Shown here: positions 21,341 to 29,165 of the stretch, piece after piece
Layout: each line of letters begins with the position of its first letter
How positions within the stretch are numbered: position 1 is the stretch's first letter
Assembly (NCBI RefSeq): GCF_018780185.1
Contig: NZ_JADMJX010000248.1
Coordinates: forward strand, 1,041-46,779
Direction of reading: 5' to 3'
Origin: Rhizobacter sp.
GTDB taxonomy: Bacteria; Pseudomonadota; Gammaproteobacteria; Burkholderiales; Burkholderiaceae_C
Length of the DNA stretch: 45,739 nt
Made by a program: the position numbers and the translations under genes
Notes under the pieces: generated by a model
Told to the model about the DNA's origin: nothing
The model's database searches: none
Seen by the model: only the letters and a program-made list of their open reading frames with translations

Positions 21341-22855
21341 ATGCAAATCACCTGCTCCCTCCTGCTGGCCAGCTTGCTGGCAGCCTGCTGGCCTGCCGCG
21401 TGGGGCGCAGGCACCACGCTTGGCGTGGGCTCCAAACGGTTCACCGAGTCGTACATCCTCGGTGAAATCGTCACCCAGACGGCGCAGAGCGCGGGCACAC
21501 CTGCCGAACACCGGCAGGGCCTGGGCAACACCGCGGTGGTGTTCGAGGCCTTGAAGGCCGGCGCGATCGACGTGTACCCCGAATACCTCGGCACCATCGA
21601 CGCCGAGATCCTCAAACACCCGCAGCCCACCAGCCTCGCCACGATGCGCGCCGAGCTCGCCCGGCAAGGCCTGGGCGTGGCGGTGCCGCTCGGCTTCGCC
21701 AACGGGTATGCGCTGGCCATGCGCGAGGCCGACAGCCAGCGGCTGGGCATCACGCGCCTGAGCGACCTGAAAGCGCACCCTCGGCTGGTGCCGGGCTTGT
21801 CGCACGAATTCCTGGGCCGGCAAGACGGCTGGCCGGGGCTTGCGAAAAGGTATGGCCTGGTGCACCAGCCGGTGGGCATCGACCATGGCATTGCGTATGA
21901 GGCCTTGGCGAGCGGGCGCATCGCGCTCACCGACATCTACTCCACCGACGCCAAGATCGCCCAGCTGAAACTGGTGGTGCTCGACGATGACCTCGCCTTC
22001 TTCCCGCGTTACGACGCGGTGCTGCTGTACCGGCTGGATGTGGTGCAGCGCTTCCCGGCCGCGTGGAAAGCGATTGCGGCACTCGAAGGCCGCATCGGGC
22101 CGGCCGCGATGATCGCGATGAATGGCGAGGCCGAGCTGCAAGGGCGAGCGTTCGCGCAGGTGGCGAGCGGCTTCCTGGCGCCGCAGCCGGGGCGAGGTGC
22201 GGCGGCGCAAGGCGGCCTGATGCAGCGGCTCTTTGCCGACGACCTGGGTCGGCTGGCCACGCAGCACCTGCTGCTGGTGGCCGTGGCGGTGCTGGCAGCG
22301 TGTGCCATCGGCATCCCGCTGGGGGCGGGTGCGGCGGCGCTGCCGCGACTCGAGCAACCCTTGATGGCCGTGGTGGGCCTGTTGCAGACCGTGCCCGCGC
22401 TTGCACTGCTGGCGATGCTGATCCCGTTGATGGGGCGCATCGGGACCGTGCCGGCCTTGGTGGCGCTGGCGCTGTACGCCCTGCTGCCCATCGTGCGCAA
22501 CACCACCACCGGTCTCACGCAAGTACCCGTCGGCCTGCGCGATGCCGGCACGGCACTGGGGCTCACCCGCACCCAGCGCTGGCGCGCCGTGGACCTGCCA
22601 CTGGCCGCGCCGGTCATCCTGGCCGGTGTGAAGACGGCGGCGGTGATCACGGTCGGCACCGCCACCATCGCCGCCTTCATCGGCGCTGGCGGTTTTGGCG
22701 AGCGCATCGTGACCGGGCTCGCGCTGAACGACCATCTGGCGCTGTTGTCCGGGGCGATTCCCGCGGCGGTGCTGGCGGTGTTGATGCAGCTGCTGTTCGA
22801 GCTGGCCGAGCGCTGGCTGCGCCATGCGCCTGCGACGCGCGAGCAACGCCGGTAG
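21341..22855 (+). CDS. Osmoprotectant/choline-type ABC transporter: binding protein fused to permease
   Basis: 504 residues. The ATG at 21341 follows GAGAAGG and opens a signal peptide. Residues about 22-275 are an OpuBC/ProX-type substrate-binding domain (VGSKRFTESYILGEIVTQ; DVYPEYLGTI; LTDIYSTDAKI). Residues about 310-490 are an OpuBB/ProW-type permease with about six helices and the ATPase-coupling loop GTALGLTRTQRWRAVDLPLAAPVI. The order is binding protein first and permease second; in many bacteria the fusion is permease first. The family imports choline, glycine betaine or related quaternary amines. No ATPase gene lies beside it, so its partner must be encoded elsewhere. Confidence 0.88.
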   Translation: MQITCSLLLASLLAACWPAAWGAGTTLGVGSKRFTESYILGEIVTQTAQSAGTPAEHRQGLGNTAVVFEALKAGAIDVYPEYLGTIDAEILKHPQPTSLATMRAELARQGLGVAVPLGFANGYALAMREADSQRLGITRLSDLKAHPRLVPGLSHEFLGRQDGWPGLAKRYGLVHQPVGIDHGIAYEALASGRIALTDIYSTDAKIAQLKLVVLDDDLAFFPRYDAVLLYRLDVVQRFPAAWKAIAALEGRIGPAAMIAMNGEAELQGRAFAQVASGFLAPQPGRGAAAQGGLMQRLFADDLGRLATQHLLLVAVAVLAACAIGIPLGAGAAALPRLEQPLMAVVGLLQTVPALALLAMLIPLMGRIGTVPALVALALYALLPIVRNTTTGLTQVPVGLRDAGTALGLTRTQRWRAVDLPLAAPVILAGVKTAAVITVGTATIAAFIGAGGFGERIVTGLALNDHLALLSGAIPAAVLAVLMQLLFELAERWLRHAPATREQRR

Positions 22856-22886
22856 ATCGGCGGTTTCTCGGCGCTTTTCCACCGTT

Positions 22887-22907
22887 TGGCGCGTCGACCA
22901 CGCGCCA
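22887..22907. terminator. Weak hairpin after the transporter gene
   Basis: TGGCGCG-N7-CGCGCCA lies 32 bases after the stop of the binding-protein/permease gene. There is no T-run on the plus strand, so it is a possible transcript-end structure only. Confidence 0.3.
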
Positions 22908-22968
22908 CACTGGGCACACGATTCGATGATCCTGCGGGCGCCTTGCCCGCTTTGCCCGGAGTGTTGTT

Positions 22969-23262
22969 GTGCTCGGCCTGGTGAGTGCGCTGTACGCGCT
23001 GTTTGGCGTGGTGTTCGTGGTGGCCTACGTGCCGCAGCTGCGCGCCGTCTGGCGCAGCCGCAATGGCGCGGCCGACGTGTCGCTCGGCACCTGGGGTGTG
23101 TGGTGCGCGTCGTCCACCGTGTCTTTGCTGTACGCCCACCTCGTGAACCACGACCTGAGCTACACGCTGGTGTGCCTGGGCAACGTGGCGGGCTGTTATG
23201 CCGTCACGGGCGTGGCGTTGCTGCGCCGCCAGCGCCATGCGGGCGCTGCAGTGGCCGGTTAG
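22969..23262 (+). CDS. PQ-loop (SemiSWEET-like) small membrane protein
   Basis: 97 residues, starting at GTG 22969 with GGAG 7 bases upstream. Three predicted membrane helices are present. The first carries a PQ-loop signature (VAYVPQLRAVWRSR) followed by ADVSLGTWGVW, as in SemiSWEETs and MtN3-like half-transporters that dimerise to pass sugars or other small solutes. The substrate is unknown. The gene lies 114 bases after the osmoprotectant transporter and 77 bases before the lipoprotein gene. Confidence 0.78.
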   Translation: MLGLVSALYALFGVVFVVAYVPQLRAVWRSRNGAADVSLGTWGVWCASSTVSLLYAHLVNHDLSYTLVCLGNVAGCYAVTGVALLRRQRHAGAAVAG

Positions 23263-23339
23263 GAGCCATCGCTCTCCTCAGGGCGATCCACCGCACCAGG
23301 CGATTCGGATTATTCTTTCGGCTCAACCAAGGAGCCGCC

Positions 23340-24824
23340 GTGACACTTGCTGCCAAGACCGTTCGCATTGCCTTGTTGCTTGCCGTGACTGCCCTGGCCT
23401 TGACTGCTTGCGGTGGGGGTGACAGCACCGACATCACTGTCACGCCGAACCTGGCCAACCCGGCCGTGACACGCCAGCTCAGCGCGGTCGACGCCATCGG
23501 TGTGGGCGGCGCGGGCCTGCTGAGCAGCAACCCGGCGTACGCTGACCTGCAACTGCGCGCCAACCGCGCCGGGGGCACGGTGCAGCTGCGCTTCTCGTGC
23601 ACCGGCTGCAGCCTCACGGTGAGTGCGGGGGGTGCCACGGTGGGCGCCAACCAGTACATCAGCGTGCCCTTTGCCACCCTGGAGGCCGCGTCGAACGCCC
23701 CCGTCACCGTCACCGACAACGTGAGTGGCGCGGTCGCCACCTACACCTTGCACGCGCGCCCGCTCGACCACGCGCCCTACACGATCGGCACCAACAGCAA
23801 CCCCGAGCCCGGCGACCTCTACCTCACGCCCTTCGACCCTTACGGCCACGGCGCGGGCTTCGCCTACATCGTGGGCACCGATGGCGCGCTGAAGTACTAC
23901 TACCGCAACCCGCCCGGCCACGACATCCTCGACTTCAAGAAGACGGTGATCCCCGGCGGCGCCACGCGCTACAGCTTCTACGACCAGGCGGTGGCCGGCA
24001 TCCGCGTGATGGACGCCAGCTTCACCACGCTCACGGTGGTGCAGGCCTTGCCCTTCCCCGATGGCAATACCTACGCGATCGATGGCCACGACCACGTGAT
24101 CGTCGACGATGGCCACACCATCGTGGGCGTGTATGCGGCCAAGACGGTCAACAACATCCCGTCGCTGCCCGGCCAGTCGCTGTTTGTCACCGGCACCGGC
24201 TTGCAAGAGATCGTGGGCGGCGCGGCGGTGTTCAGCTGGTTGTCGACCGACCACCCGCAGCTCTATGCCTGCTCGGCGCGCGACAACGCCTACACCGCCA
24301 ACAACGGCGCCGACTACGCACACTGGAATGCGCTCGCGGTCGATGGCGACGGCGATTGGCTGGCCACCTTCCGCCACTTCGATGCGGTGTTGAAGATCAA
24401 CCGCAGCACTGGCGCCGTGCGCTGGGTACTGGGCGGCACGTGCGACGAGTTCGGCCTCACCGCGGCGCAACGCTTCAGCAGCCCGCACGACGCACGCCGC
24501 GCACCCGATGGCCGGCTGACGCTGTTCGACGTGGGCGCGGCCAACGTCTTGTCGCGTGTGGCGGCCTTCAGCCTCGACGAGGCCGGCAAGACGGTGAGCA
24601 CCTTCACGCCCTACACCACCGATGCCCATTCGAGCTACAACCTCGGCAGCGCGCAGCTCTTCGCGAGCGGCCGTGCGCTGGTCGGCTGGGGTGAGTTCAA
24701 CGGCTACGACAGCGACGTGTCGGAGTACGACCTCGCCACCGGCACGCTGTCGTTCGAGCTGACGCTGTTGCCGAGCTACCGCACAAACGGCTACTTCTCG
24801 TACCGGGCGCGCAAGGCGTTGTAA
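23340..24824 (+). CDS. Arylsulfotransferase-like (ASST) lipoprotein
   Basis: 494 residues. The start is GTG 23340 with AAGGAG 5 bases upstream. A lipobox (LALTACGGG) predicts a lipid-modified Cys at about residue 22. Residues about 40-140 are a beta-rich domain with one CSC/TGCS pair. The main domain (about 150-490) carries the arylsulfotransferase propeller pattern: DGHDHVIVDDGHTIV, YAHWNALAVDGDGDWLATFR, INRSTGAVRWVLGG and FSSPHDARRAPDG, with His residues at the positions expected for substrate and sulfate transfer. In the family, sulfate moves between phenolic compounds without PAPS. No dedicated DsbA/DsbB pair is nearby, so activity is uncertain. A hairpin repeat follows the stop. Confidence 0.82.
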   Translation: MTLAAKTVRIALLLAVTALALTACGGGDSTDITVTPNLANPAVTRQLSAVDAIGVGGAGLLSSNPAYADLQLRANRAGGTVQLRFSCTGCSLTVSAGGATVGANQYISVPFATLEAASNAPVTVTDNVSGAVATYTLHARPLDHAPYTIGTNSNPEPGDLYLTPFDPYGHGAGFAYIVGTDGALKYYYRNPPGHDILDFKKTVIPGGATRYSFYDQAVAGIRVMDASFTTLTVVQALPFPDGNTYAIDGHDHVIVDDGHTIVGVYAAKTVNNIPSLPGQSLFVTGTGLQEIVGGAAVFSWLSTDHPQLYACSARDNAYTANNGADYAHWNALAVDGDGDWLATFRHFDAVLKINRSTGAVRWVLGGTCDEFGLTAAQRFSSPHDARRAPDGRLTLFDVGAANVLSRVAAFSLDEAGKTVSTFTPYTTDAHSSYNLGSAQLFASGRALVGWGEFNGYDSDVSEYDLATGTLSFELTLLPSYRTNGYFSYRARKAL

Positions 24825-24833
24825 GCCTCGCAC

Positions 24834-24906
24834 CCCGTTCGGGCTGAGCCTGTCGAAGCCAGCGCGTAACTCGGTGCAGGCACTTCGACAGGCTCAGTGC
24901 GAACGG
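24834..24906. repeat. Dispersed hairpin repeat (copy B)
   Basis: Left arm 24835-24860 and right arm about 24881-24906 carry the core CTGAGCCTGTCGAAG and its complement CTTCGACAGGCTCAG around a 20-base loop. It begins 10 bases after the arylsulfotransferase-like stop and may serve as its transcript end. Confidence 0.85.
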
Positions 24907-25017
24907 CGTGTTGTGCCGCGCTGGCCGAGGTGATCTCGCCGACGATCTCGGTCACGCGTGGCGCTGGCCACCTGCTTGCCCGCCGGGCGGATGGCCGAGG
25001 TGGTTCGGGTGCCGTGA

Positions 25018-25725
25018 TCAGAAGCCCAGGCCGTACCAGCCCAGGCCCACGGTCCAGGCGGTGCTCGTGCCGCTGCTGCGGTGGGCGGTGAGGTCGAGGC
25101 CGAGGCGGTCTTTTTGCAGCCACCAGCGGGCGCCGGTGCTGTGCACGGCGTTGCCAAACACCTCGCGGCGGTTGTTGGTCTGGGTTTCGGCGAACAGCAG
25201 CGCCTGTTCGATCGGTGCCCAGGTGACGGCCAGGTTGAGCAGGCGCGCGGTGGTGTCGCTCGCGCGGTCTTGTGCGGCGCCGAGGTTGGCGTGCACCGCC
25301 CAGTCGGCATGGGGTTGCCAGGTGGCCAGGCCGAGCAGGCCGGCGCCAGTGCGTTGCCAGCTGGAGCCCGACGCTCGCTCGTAGCCTGCGTTCAGCTTGA
25401 GGCCGAAGGCCAGCTCGCCCGCGCCGGTGGCGAGGGCCCATGACGCTGGCGCCCATTTGAGGGCCAGGCCACCCGCGCTGGGCGCGCCGTCACGGGGGTG
25501 GGGCTGGGTGTAGTCGGCGCCCAGCTCGACGCCGGCGACGAGGCCGCAGGCGGGGGCGAGCGTCAGCGCCTTCTGGCCTTCGGCGCGCGCGACCCAGGTT
25601 TCAATCTGACAGGTGCGTGGGTCGGTGGTGGCGGCGTCATCGCTGGCCAGTGGTCGGCCGGCCCAGCAGGGCAGGGTGCAGGCCCAGAGGGCGGGGGCCA
25701 GGCAGGCGGCAAATCGGGTGTTCAC
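25018..25725 (-). CDS. Probable outer-membrane beta-barrel protein of unknown role
   Basis: About 235 residues from the GTG at 25725, chosen because it opens a signal peptide (NTRFAACLAPALWACTL, cleavage near CWA-GRP). A GTG at 25752 in the same frame would add 9 residues. The mature part has alternating hydrophobic strands (LALKWAPASWALATGAGELAFGLKL and similar, positions about 85-110) and ends in WYGLGF, a terminal aromatic as needed for Bam-mediated insertion. Two cysteines remain near the N-terminus (RTCQIE, PACGLV). The pattern resembles small barrels annotated as phenol-degradation or transporter-type outer-membrane proteins. No ribosome-binding site is clear for either start. Confidence 0.68.
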   Translation of the reverse strand: MNTRFAACLAPALWACTLPCWAGRPLASDDAATTDPRTCQIETWVARAEGQKALTLAPACGLVAGVELGADYTQPHPRDGAPSAGGLALKWAPASWALATGAGELAFGLKLNAGYERASGSSWQRTGAGLLGLATWQPHADWAVHANLGAAQDRASDTTARLLNLAVTWAPIEQALLFAETQTNNRREVFGNAVHSTGARWWLQKDRLGLDLTAHRSSGTSTAWTVGLGWYGLGF

Positions 25726-25737
25726 GGGCGGTGGCGG

Positions 25738-25757
25738 GTGAAGTGGAGTCACTTCAC
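25738..25757. promoter_or_regulatory. Perfect inverted repeat at the start of the barrel gene
   Basis: GTGAAGTG-N4-CACTTCAC with 8-bp arms lies 13-32 bases upstream of the GTG at 25725 and overlaps the alternative GTG at 25752. It could be a repressor site or an mRNA hairpin that masks translation. Confidence 0.5.
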
Positions 25758-25886
25758 ATCATCGCCGTGGTTCCCTTTCGCTGATCGACCAAACATAGCG
25801 GAGATGGCTGCAAGTCGTTTCAGCGCGTGACAGTGCTCGACCTCAGCCACCGGGGCTTCATGCACAGCGGCCCTCGATGGGCGTGC

Positions 25887-25906
25887 GACAGTGCTCAAGC
25901 ACTGTC
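25887..25906. terminator. Hairpin after the MetE-like gene
   Basis: GACAGTGCT-CA-AGCACTGTC, with 9-bp perfect arms, starts 12 bases after the stop of the minus-strand MetE-like gene. No T-run follows on that strand. Part of it (GACAGTGCTC) is also present as a direct copy at 25829-25838. Confidence 0.45.
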
Positions 25907-25918
25907 ACACGTCGGACC

Positions 25919-27034
25919 TCAGCCCCAGACCTCCTGGGCTGTCTCGACCACCAGCTTCAGCTTGGCGCGCTGCGCTTCCACCGCGATGTTGTTGCCGTGC
26001 ACGGTGCTCGAGAAGCCGCATTGCGGCGACAGGCACAGCTGCTCCAGCGGCGCGTACTGCGCGGCTTCGTCGATGCGGCGCTTCAGCGCGTCCTTGCTTT
26101 CCATCTCGCCGAACTTGGTGGTGACGAGACCGAGCACCACGATCTTGCCCTTGGGCAAGAAGCGCAACGGGCGGAAGTCGCCCGAGCGGTCGTCGTCGTA
26201 TTCGAGGAAGTAGGCGTCGAGGTTCATCTCCGACAACAGCGCCTCGGCCACCGGCTCGTAGTTGCCGGCCGCCGCGTGCGTGCTCTTGAAGTTGCCGCGG
26301 CACAGATGCATGGCCAGCGTCATGCCGGCGGGCTTGTGCGCCACCACCTTGTTGATGAACTGGGCGTAGCGGTGCGGCAGTTCGTTCGGGTCGTCGCCAC
26401 GGCTGCGGGCGGCTTCGCGCATGCGCTCGTCGCACAGGTAGGCCATGTTGGTGTCGTCCATCTGCACATAGGTGCAGCCGGCGGCGGCGAGAGAGCGCAG
26501 CTCGTCGCCGTAGGCATTGGCCACGTCTTGGTAGAAGCTGGGTTCCAGCTCGGGGTAGTGCTGCTTGCTGATGCCCGCGCGCCCGCCGCGGAAGTGCAGC
26601 ATCGTCGGCGAGGGGATGGTCACCTTGGCCACGCTGCCGGCGCTAAGCTGGCTCTTGAGGTATTGAAAGTCGGCGAGCTGGATGTCCTTCACGTGGCGCA
26701 CCTTGTCGATCACCTTCATCACCGGCGGGGCCAGCTCTTCGCTGCCGTCGGGGCGAATGATGGTCACCGGGATGTCGGTCTTCACGCCCCCGAGTTGTTC
26801 GAGAAAGTCGATGTGGAAATAGGTGCGGCGGAACTCGCCGTCGGTGATGCTCTTGAGCCCCACGTCTTGCTGGAACTTCACGATCTCGGTGATGCACTCG
26901 TCTTCAACTTTTCGCAGCTCGGCGGCCGAGATCTCGCCCTTGGCCTTTTTCTCGCGGGCATCGAGCAGGCGCTTGGGGCGCAGAAAACTGCCCACGTGGT
27001 CGGCGCGGAAAGGGGGCGTGGTGCGGGCGCTCAT
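25919..27034 (-). CDS. MetE C-terminal-type methyltransferase (cobalamin-independent methionine synthase II family, YxjG-like)
   Basis: 371 residues with GGAG 6 bases before the ATG. It covers only the catalytic half of MetE: RADHVGSFLRP at the start, SITDGEFRR, GCTYVQMDDTNMAYL, the zinc-site segment MHLCRGN (His and Cys) and LSPQCGFSS (second Cys). Full MetE is about 750 residues with a duplicated N-terminal half, absent here. Such short proteins transfer methyl groups to a thiol such as homocysteine, but their methyl donor is often not methyltetrahydrofolate polyglutamate and is unknown here. It is divergent from a Rieske oxygenase and its GntR regulator, suggesting a link to demethylation chemistry. 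Confidence 0.88.
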   Translation of the reverse strand: MSARTTPPFRADHVGSFLRPKRLLDAREKKAKGEISAAELRKVEDECITEIVKFQQDVGLKSITDGEFRRTYFHIDFLEQLGGVKTDIPVTIIRPDGSEELAPPVMKVIDKVRHVKDIQLADFQYLKSQLSAGSVAKVTIPSPTMLHFRGGRAGISKQHYPELEPSFYQDVANAYGDELRSLAAAGCTYVQMDDTNMAYLCDERMREAARSRGDDPNELPHRYAQFINKVVAHKPAGMTLAMHLCRGNFKSTHAAAGNYEPVAEALLSEMNLDAYFLEYDDDRSGDFRPLRFLPKGKIVVLGLVTTKFGEMESKDALKRRIDEAAQYAPLEQLCLSPQCGFSSTVHGNNIAVEAQRAKLKLVVETAQEVWG

Positions 27035-27160
27035 GGCATCTCCAGGGTCGTTGGGAAAACGGGAATCTTAGTGACCGGCACTGCCAATGAATACAGGATT
27101 AGCCACGGAGTGCGGGTAAACCCTTGCTATGTGGGATCTGGATGGGCGAATAGACTTGCG

Positions 27161-27170
27161 CTGTATACAA
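27161..27170. promoter_or_regulatory. Candidate GntR (FCD) operator upstream of the Rieske gene
   Basis: CTGTATACAA contains the palindrome TGTATACA, of the GTATAC-centred type often bound by FCD-domain GntR regulators. It lies 24-33 bases before the oxygenase ATG, in the gap between it and the divergent MetE-like gene. The GntR gene is two positions downstream of the site. Confidence 0.5.
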
Positions 27171-27193
27171 CGCGTATTCAGAAAGTCGCCGCC

Positions 27194-28294
27194 ATGCCAT
27201 CCGCTGTTCCGTCCGCTCTGCCGTCGTTCCCGCTCAACGCCTGGTATGCCGCCGCCTACGACGTGGAGGTCAAGGCGGCCCTGCTGAGCCGCACCATCTG
27301 CGGCCAAAAGATGGTGATGTTCCGCCGCAAAGATGCGTCGGTGGCTGCGCTCGAAGACGCCTGCTGGCACCGCCTGCTGCCGCTCAGCAAGGGCACGCTG
27401 CACGACGACGAGATCACTTGCGGCTACCACGGTCTGGTGTTCAACGGCGACGGGCGCTGCACCCACATGCCCTCGCAGGAAACCATCAACCCCTCGGCCT
27501 GCGTGAGGTCGTACCCGGTGGTGCAGAAGCACCGCTTCATCTGGGTCTGGCCTGGCGACCCGGCGCTGGCCGACGAAAGCAAGGTGCCCGACCTGCACTG
27601 GAACGACGACCCGGCCTGGGCCGGTGACGGCAAGCTGATTCAAGTGAAGTGCGACTACCGCCTGGTGCTCGACAACCTGATGGACCTGACACATGAGACC
27701 TTCGTGCACGGCTCGTCCATCGGCCAGCGCGCCGTGGCCGAGGCGCCCTTCGTTGCGACGCATGGTGACAAGACGGCCACCGTCACCCGCTGGATGGAAG
27801 GCATCGACGCGCCGCCCTTCTGGGCCGGCCAGTTGAAACACGCCACGGGCTACGAGGGTGCGGTGGACCGCTGGCAGATCATCCGATTCGAGGCGCCGTG
27901 CACGATTGCCATCGACGTTGGCGTGGCACCCACCGGCACCGGCGCGCCGCAAGGCGATCGCTCCCAAGGGGTGAACGGCTTCGTGCTCAACACCATCACC
28001 CCCGAGACCGACGGCACCTGCCACTACTTCTGGGCCTTTGCGCGCAACTACTGCCTGGGTGAGCAGCGCCTGACGCACGAGTTGCGCGAAGGTGTGGCCA
28101 GCATCTTCCGTGAGGACGAGTTGATTCTGGAAGCGCAACAGCAAGCCATCGACGAGCACCCGGGCTACAGCTTCTACAACCTCAACATCGACGCCGGCTC
28201 GATGTGGGCGCGCAAGTTGATCGAGAAGATGGTGAAAGCCGAGGCACCACCGCCCGGCACGCCGAAGGTGATTCCGCTGCGGACGGCCGCATGA
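27194..28294 (+). CDS. Rieske non-haem iron oxygenase, alpha subunit (vanillate demethylase-like)
   Basis: 366 residues. An N-terminal Rieske [2Fe-2S] domain (about 10-110) has CWH...CGYH ligands ([20 protein letters not shown]). The catalytic domain (about 150-350) carries the mononuclear iron motif [17 protein letters not shown], with Asp-x-x-His-x4-His. Length and the LTHETFVH segment place it among VanA-like one-component-terminal oxygenases, which demethylate methoxy aromatics or hydroxylate related compounds, releasing formaldehyde in the first case. Electrons should come from the reductase at 29166-30140. The next gene, a GntR regulator, overlaps its stop (ATGA). The ATG at 27194 has a poor ribosome-binding site, but no better start exists. 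The precise substrate is unknown. Confidence 0.9.
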   Translation: MPSAVPSALPSFPLNAWYAAAYDVEVKAALLSRTICGQKMVMFRRKDASVAALEDACWHRLLPLSKGTLHDDEITCGYHGLVFNGDGRCTHMPSQETINPSACVRSYPVVQKHRFIWVWPGDPALADESKVPDLHWNDDPAWAGDGKLIQVKCDYRLVLDNLMDLTHETFVHGSSIGQRAVAEAPFVATHGDKTATVTRWMEGIDAPPFWAGQLKHATGYEGAVDRWQIIRFEAPCTIAIDVGVAPTGTGAPQGDRSQGVNGFVLNTITPETDGTCHYFWAFARNYCLGEQRLTHELREGVASIFREDELILEAQQQAIDEHPGYSFYNLNIDAGSMWARKLIEKMVKAEAPPPGTPKVIPLRTAA

Positions 28295-29070
28295 GCGCCC
28301 GTCTCGACGCGGCCGAAGACCCCGCCACCTCGCAAACCGTCCGCACCCAGCTCAAGCTCAGAGAGCTGATCGTCGGCGGCGAGCTCAAGCCCGGCAGCCG
28401 CATCGCCGAGCTGGCGCTGGTCGAGCTGCTGGGCGCCTCGCGCACGCCGATCCGCATGGCGCTGGTGCGTTTGCAGGAAGAAGGTTTGCTCGAAGCCCTG
28501 CCCAACGGCGGCTTCGCGGTGAAAGACTTTTCCGAGGCCGACATCCACGACGCGATCGAAGTGCGCGGCACGCTCGAAGGCCTGGCCGCGCGCTTCGCCG
28601 CCGAGCGTGGCGTGACCTCGGTGCTGCTGGCCGAAGCGCGCGATTGCATTGCGCGCATCGACGAGCTGCTGGCCGAGCCTGAGCTGACCGAAGCGTCGTT
28701 CAGCGGCTACGTCGAACAGAACGGCCGCTTTCACGACCTGTTGTCCGAAATGGCGGGCAGCGACCTGGTCGCGCGCCAGCTCGAACGCGCCAAGACGCTG
28801 CCCTTCGCCTCACCCAACGGCTTCGTGATGGCGCGCTCCACCGGCCCCGGCGCGCGCGACATCCTGGTCGTGGCGCAAGAGCAGCACCGCAGCGTGATCG
28901 AGGCCATCGTGCAGCGCGAAGGTGCGCGCGCCGAAGCCCTGATGCGCGAACACGCGCGCATTGCCCACCAGAACCTGAAGCAGGCGCTGCAAAGCCACCA
29001 GAGCCTGCAAAAGTTGCCCGGCGCGAGCCTGATCCGCCGGCGCGCCACGCTTTCCCACCGTTCGTCGTAG
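28291..29070 (+). CDS. GntR-family regulator with FCD domain
   Basis: 259 residues. The ATG overlaps the oxygenase stop by four bases. An N-terminal winged helix-turn-helix (about 18-85, [43 protein letters not shown] by position) is followed by an all-helical FCD effector domain (about 95-235) with the metal-binding Asp/His pattern ([36 protein letters not shown]). VanR and other regulators of aromatic and organic-acid operons have this architecture. Location within the oxygenase operon and the TGTATACA site upstream suggest it represses the oxygenase until the substrate or a product binds. Confidence 0.92.
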   Translation: MSARLDAAEDPATSQTVRTQLKLRELIVGGELKPGSRIAELALVELLGASRTPIRMALVRLQEEGLLEALPNGGFAVKDFSEADIHDAIEVRGTLEGLAARFAAERGVTSVLLAEARDCIARIDELLAEPELTEASFSGYVEQNGRFHDLLSEMAGSDLVARQLERAKTLPFASPNGFVMARSTGPGARDILVVAQEQHRSVIEAIVQREGARAEALMREHARIAHQNLKQALQSHQSLQKLPGASLIRRRATLSHRSS

Positions 29071-29073
29071 TTC

Positions 29074-29145
29074 TCCGTTCGCCCTGAGCCTGTCGAAGGG
29101 GGCGCCGTGCACTGCGCTGGCTTCGACAGGCTCAGCCCGAACGGA
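29074..29145. repeat. Dispersed hairpin repeat (copy C)
   Basis: Left arm 29074-29100 (TCCGTTCGCCCTGAGCCTG and on) and right arm 29119-29145 are inverted copies around an 18-base loop, sharing the core CTGAGCCTGTCGAAG with the other copies. It starts 4 bases after the GntR stop and ends 20 bases before the reductase start, inside a presumed operon. Confidence 0.85.
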
Positions 29146-29165
29146 GTGAATTGAGAGGCAACTGC

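Noticed and set aside
20783-22882. A 699-codon minus-strand frame opposite the unknown protein and the transporter fusion
   Set aside because: No ribosome-binding site or domain; rich in Arg/His/Gln as expected from the complement of a GC-biased coding strand.
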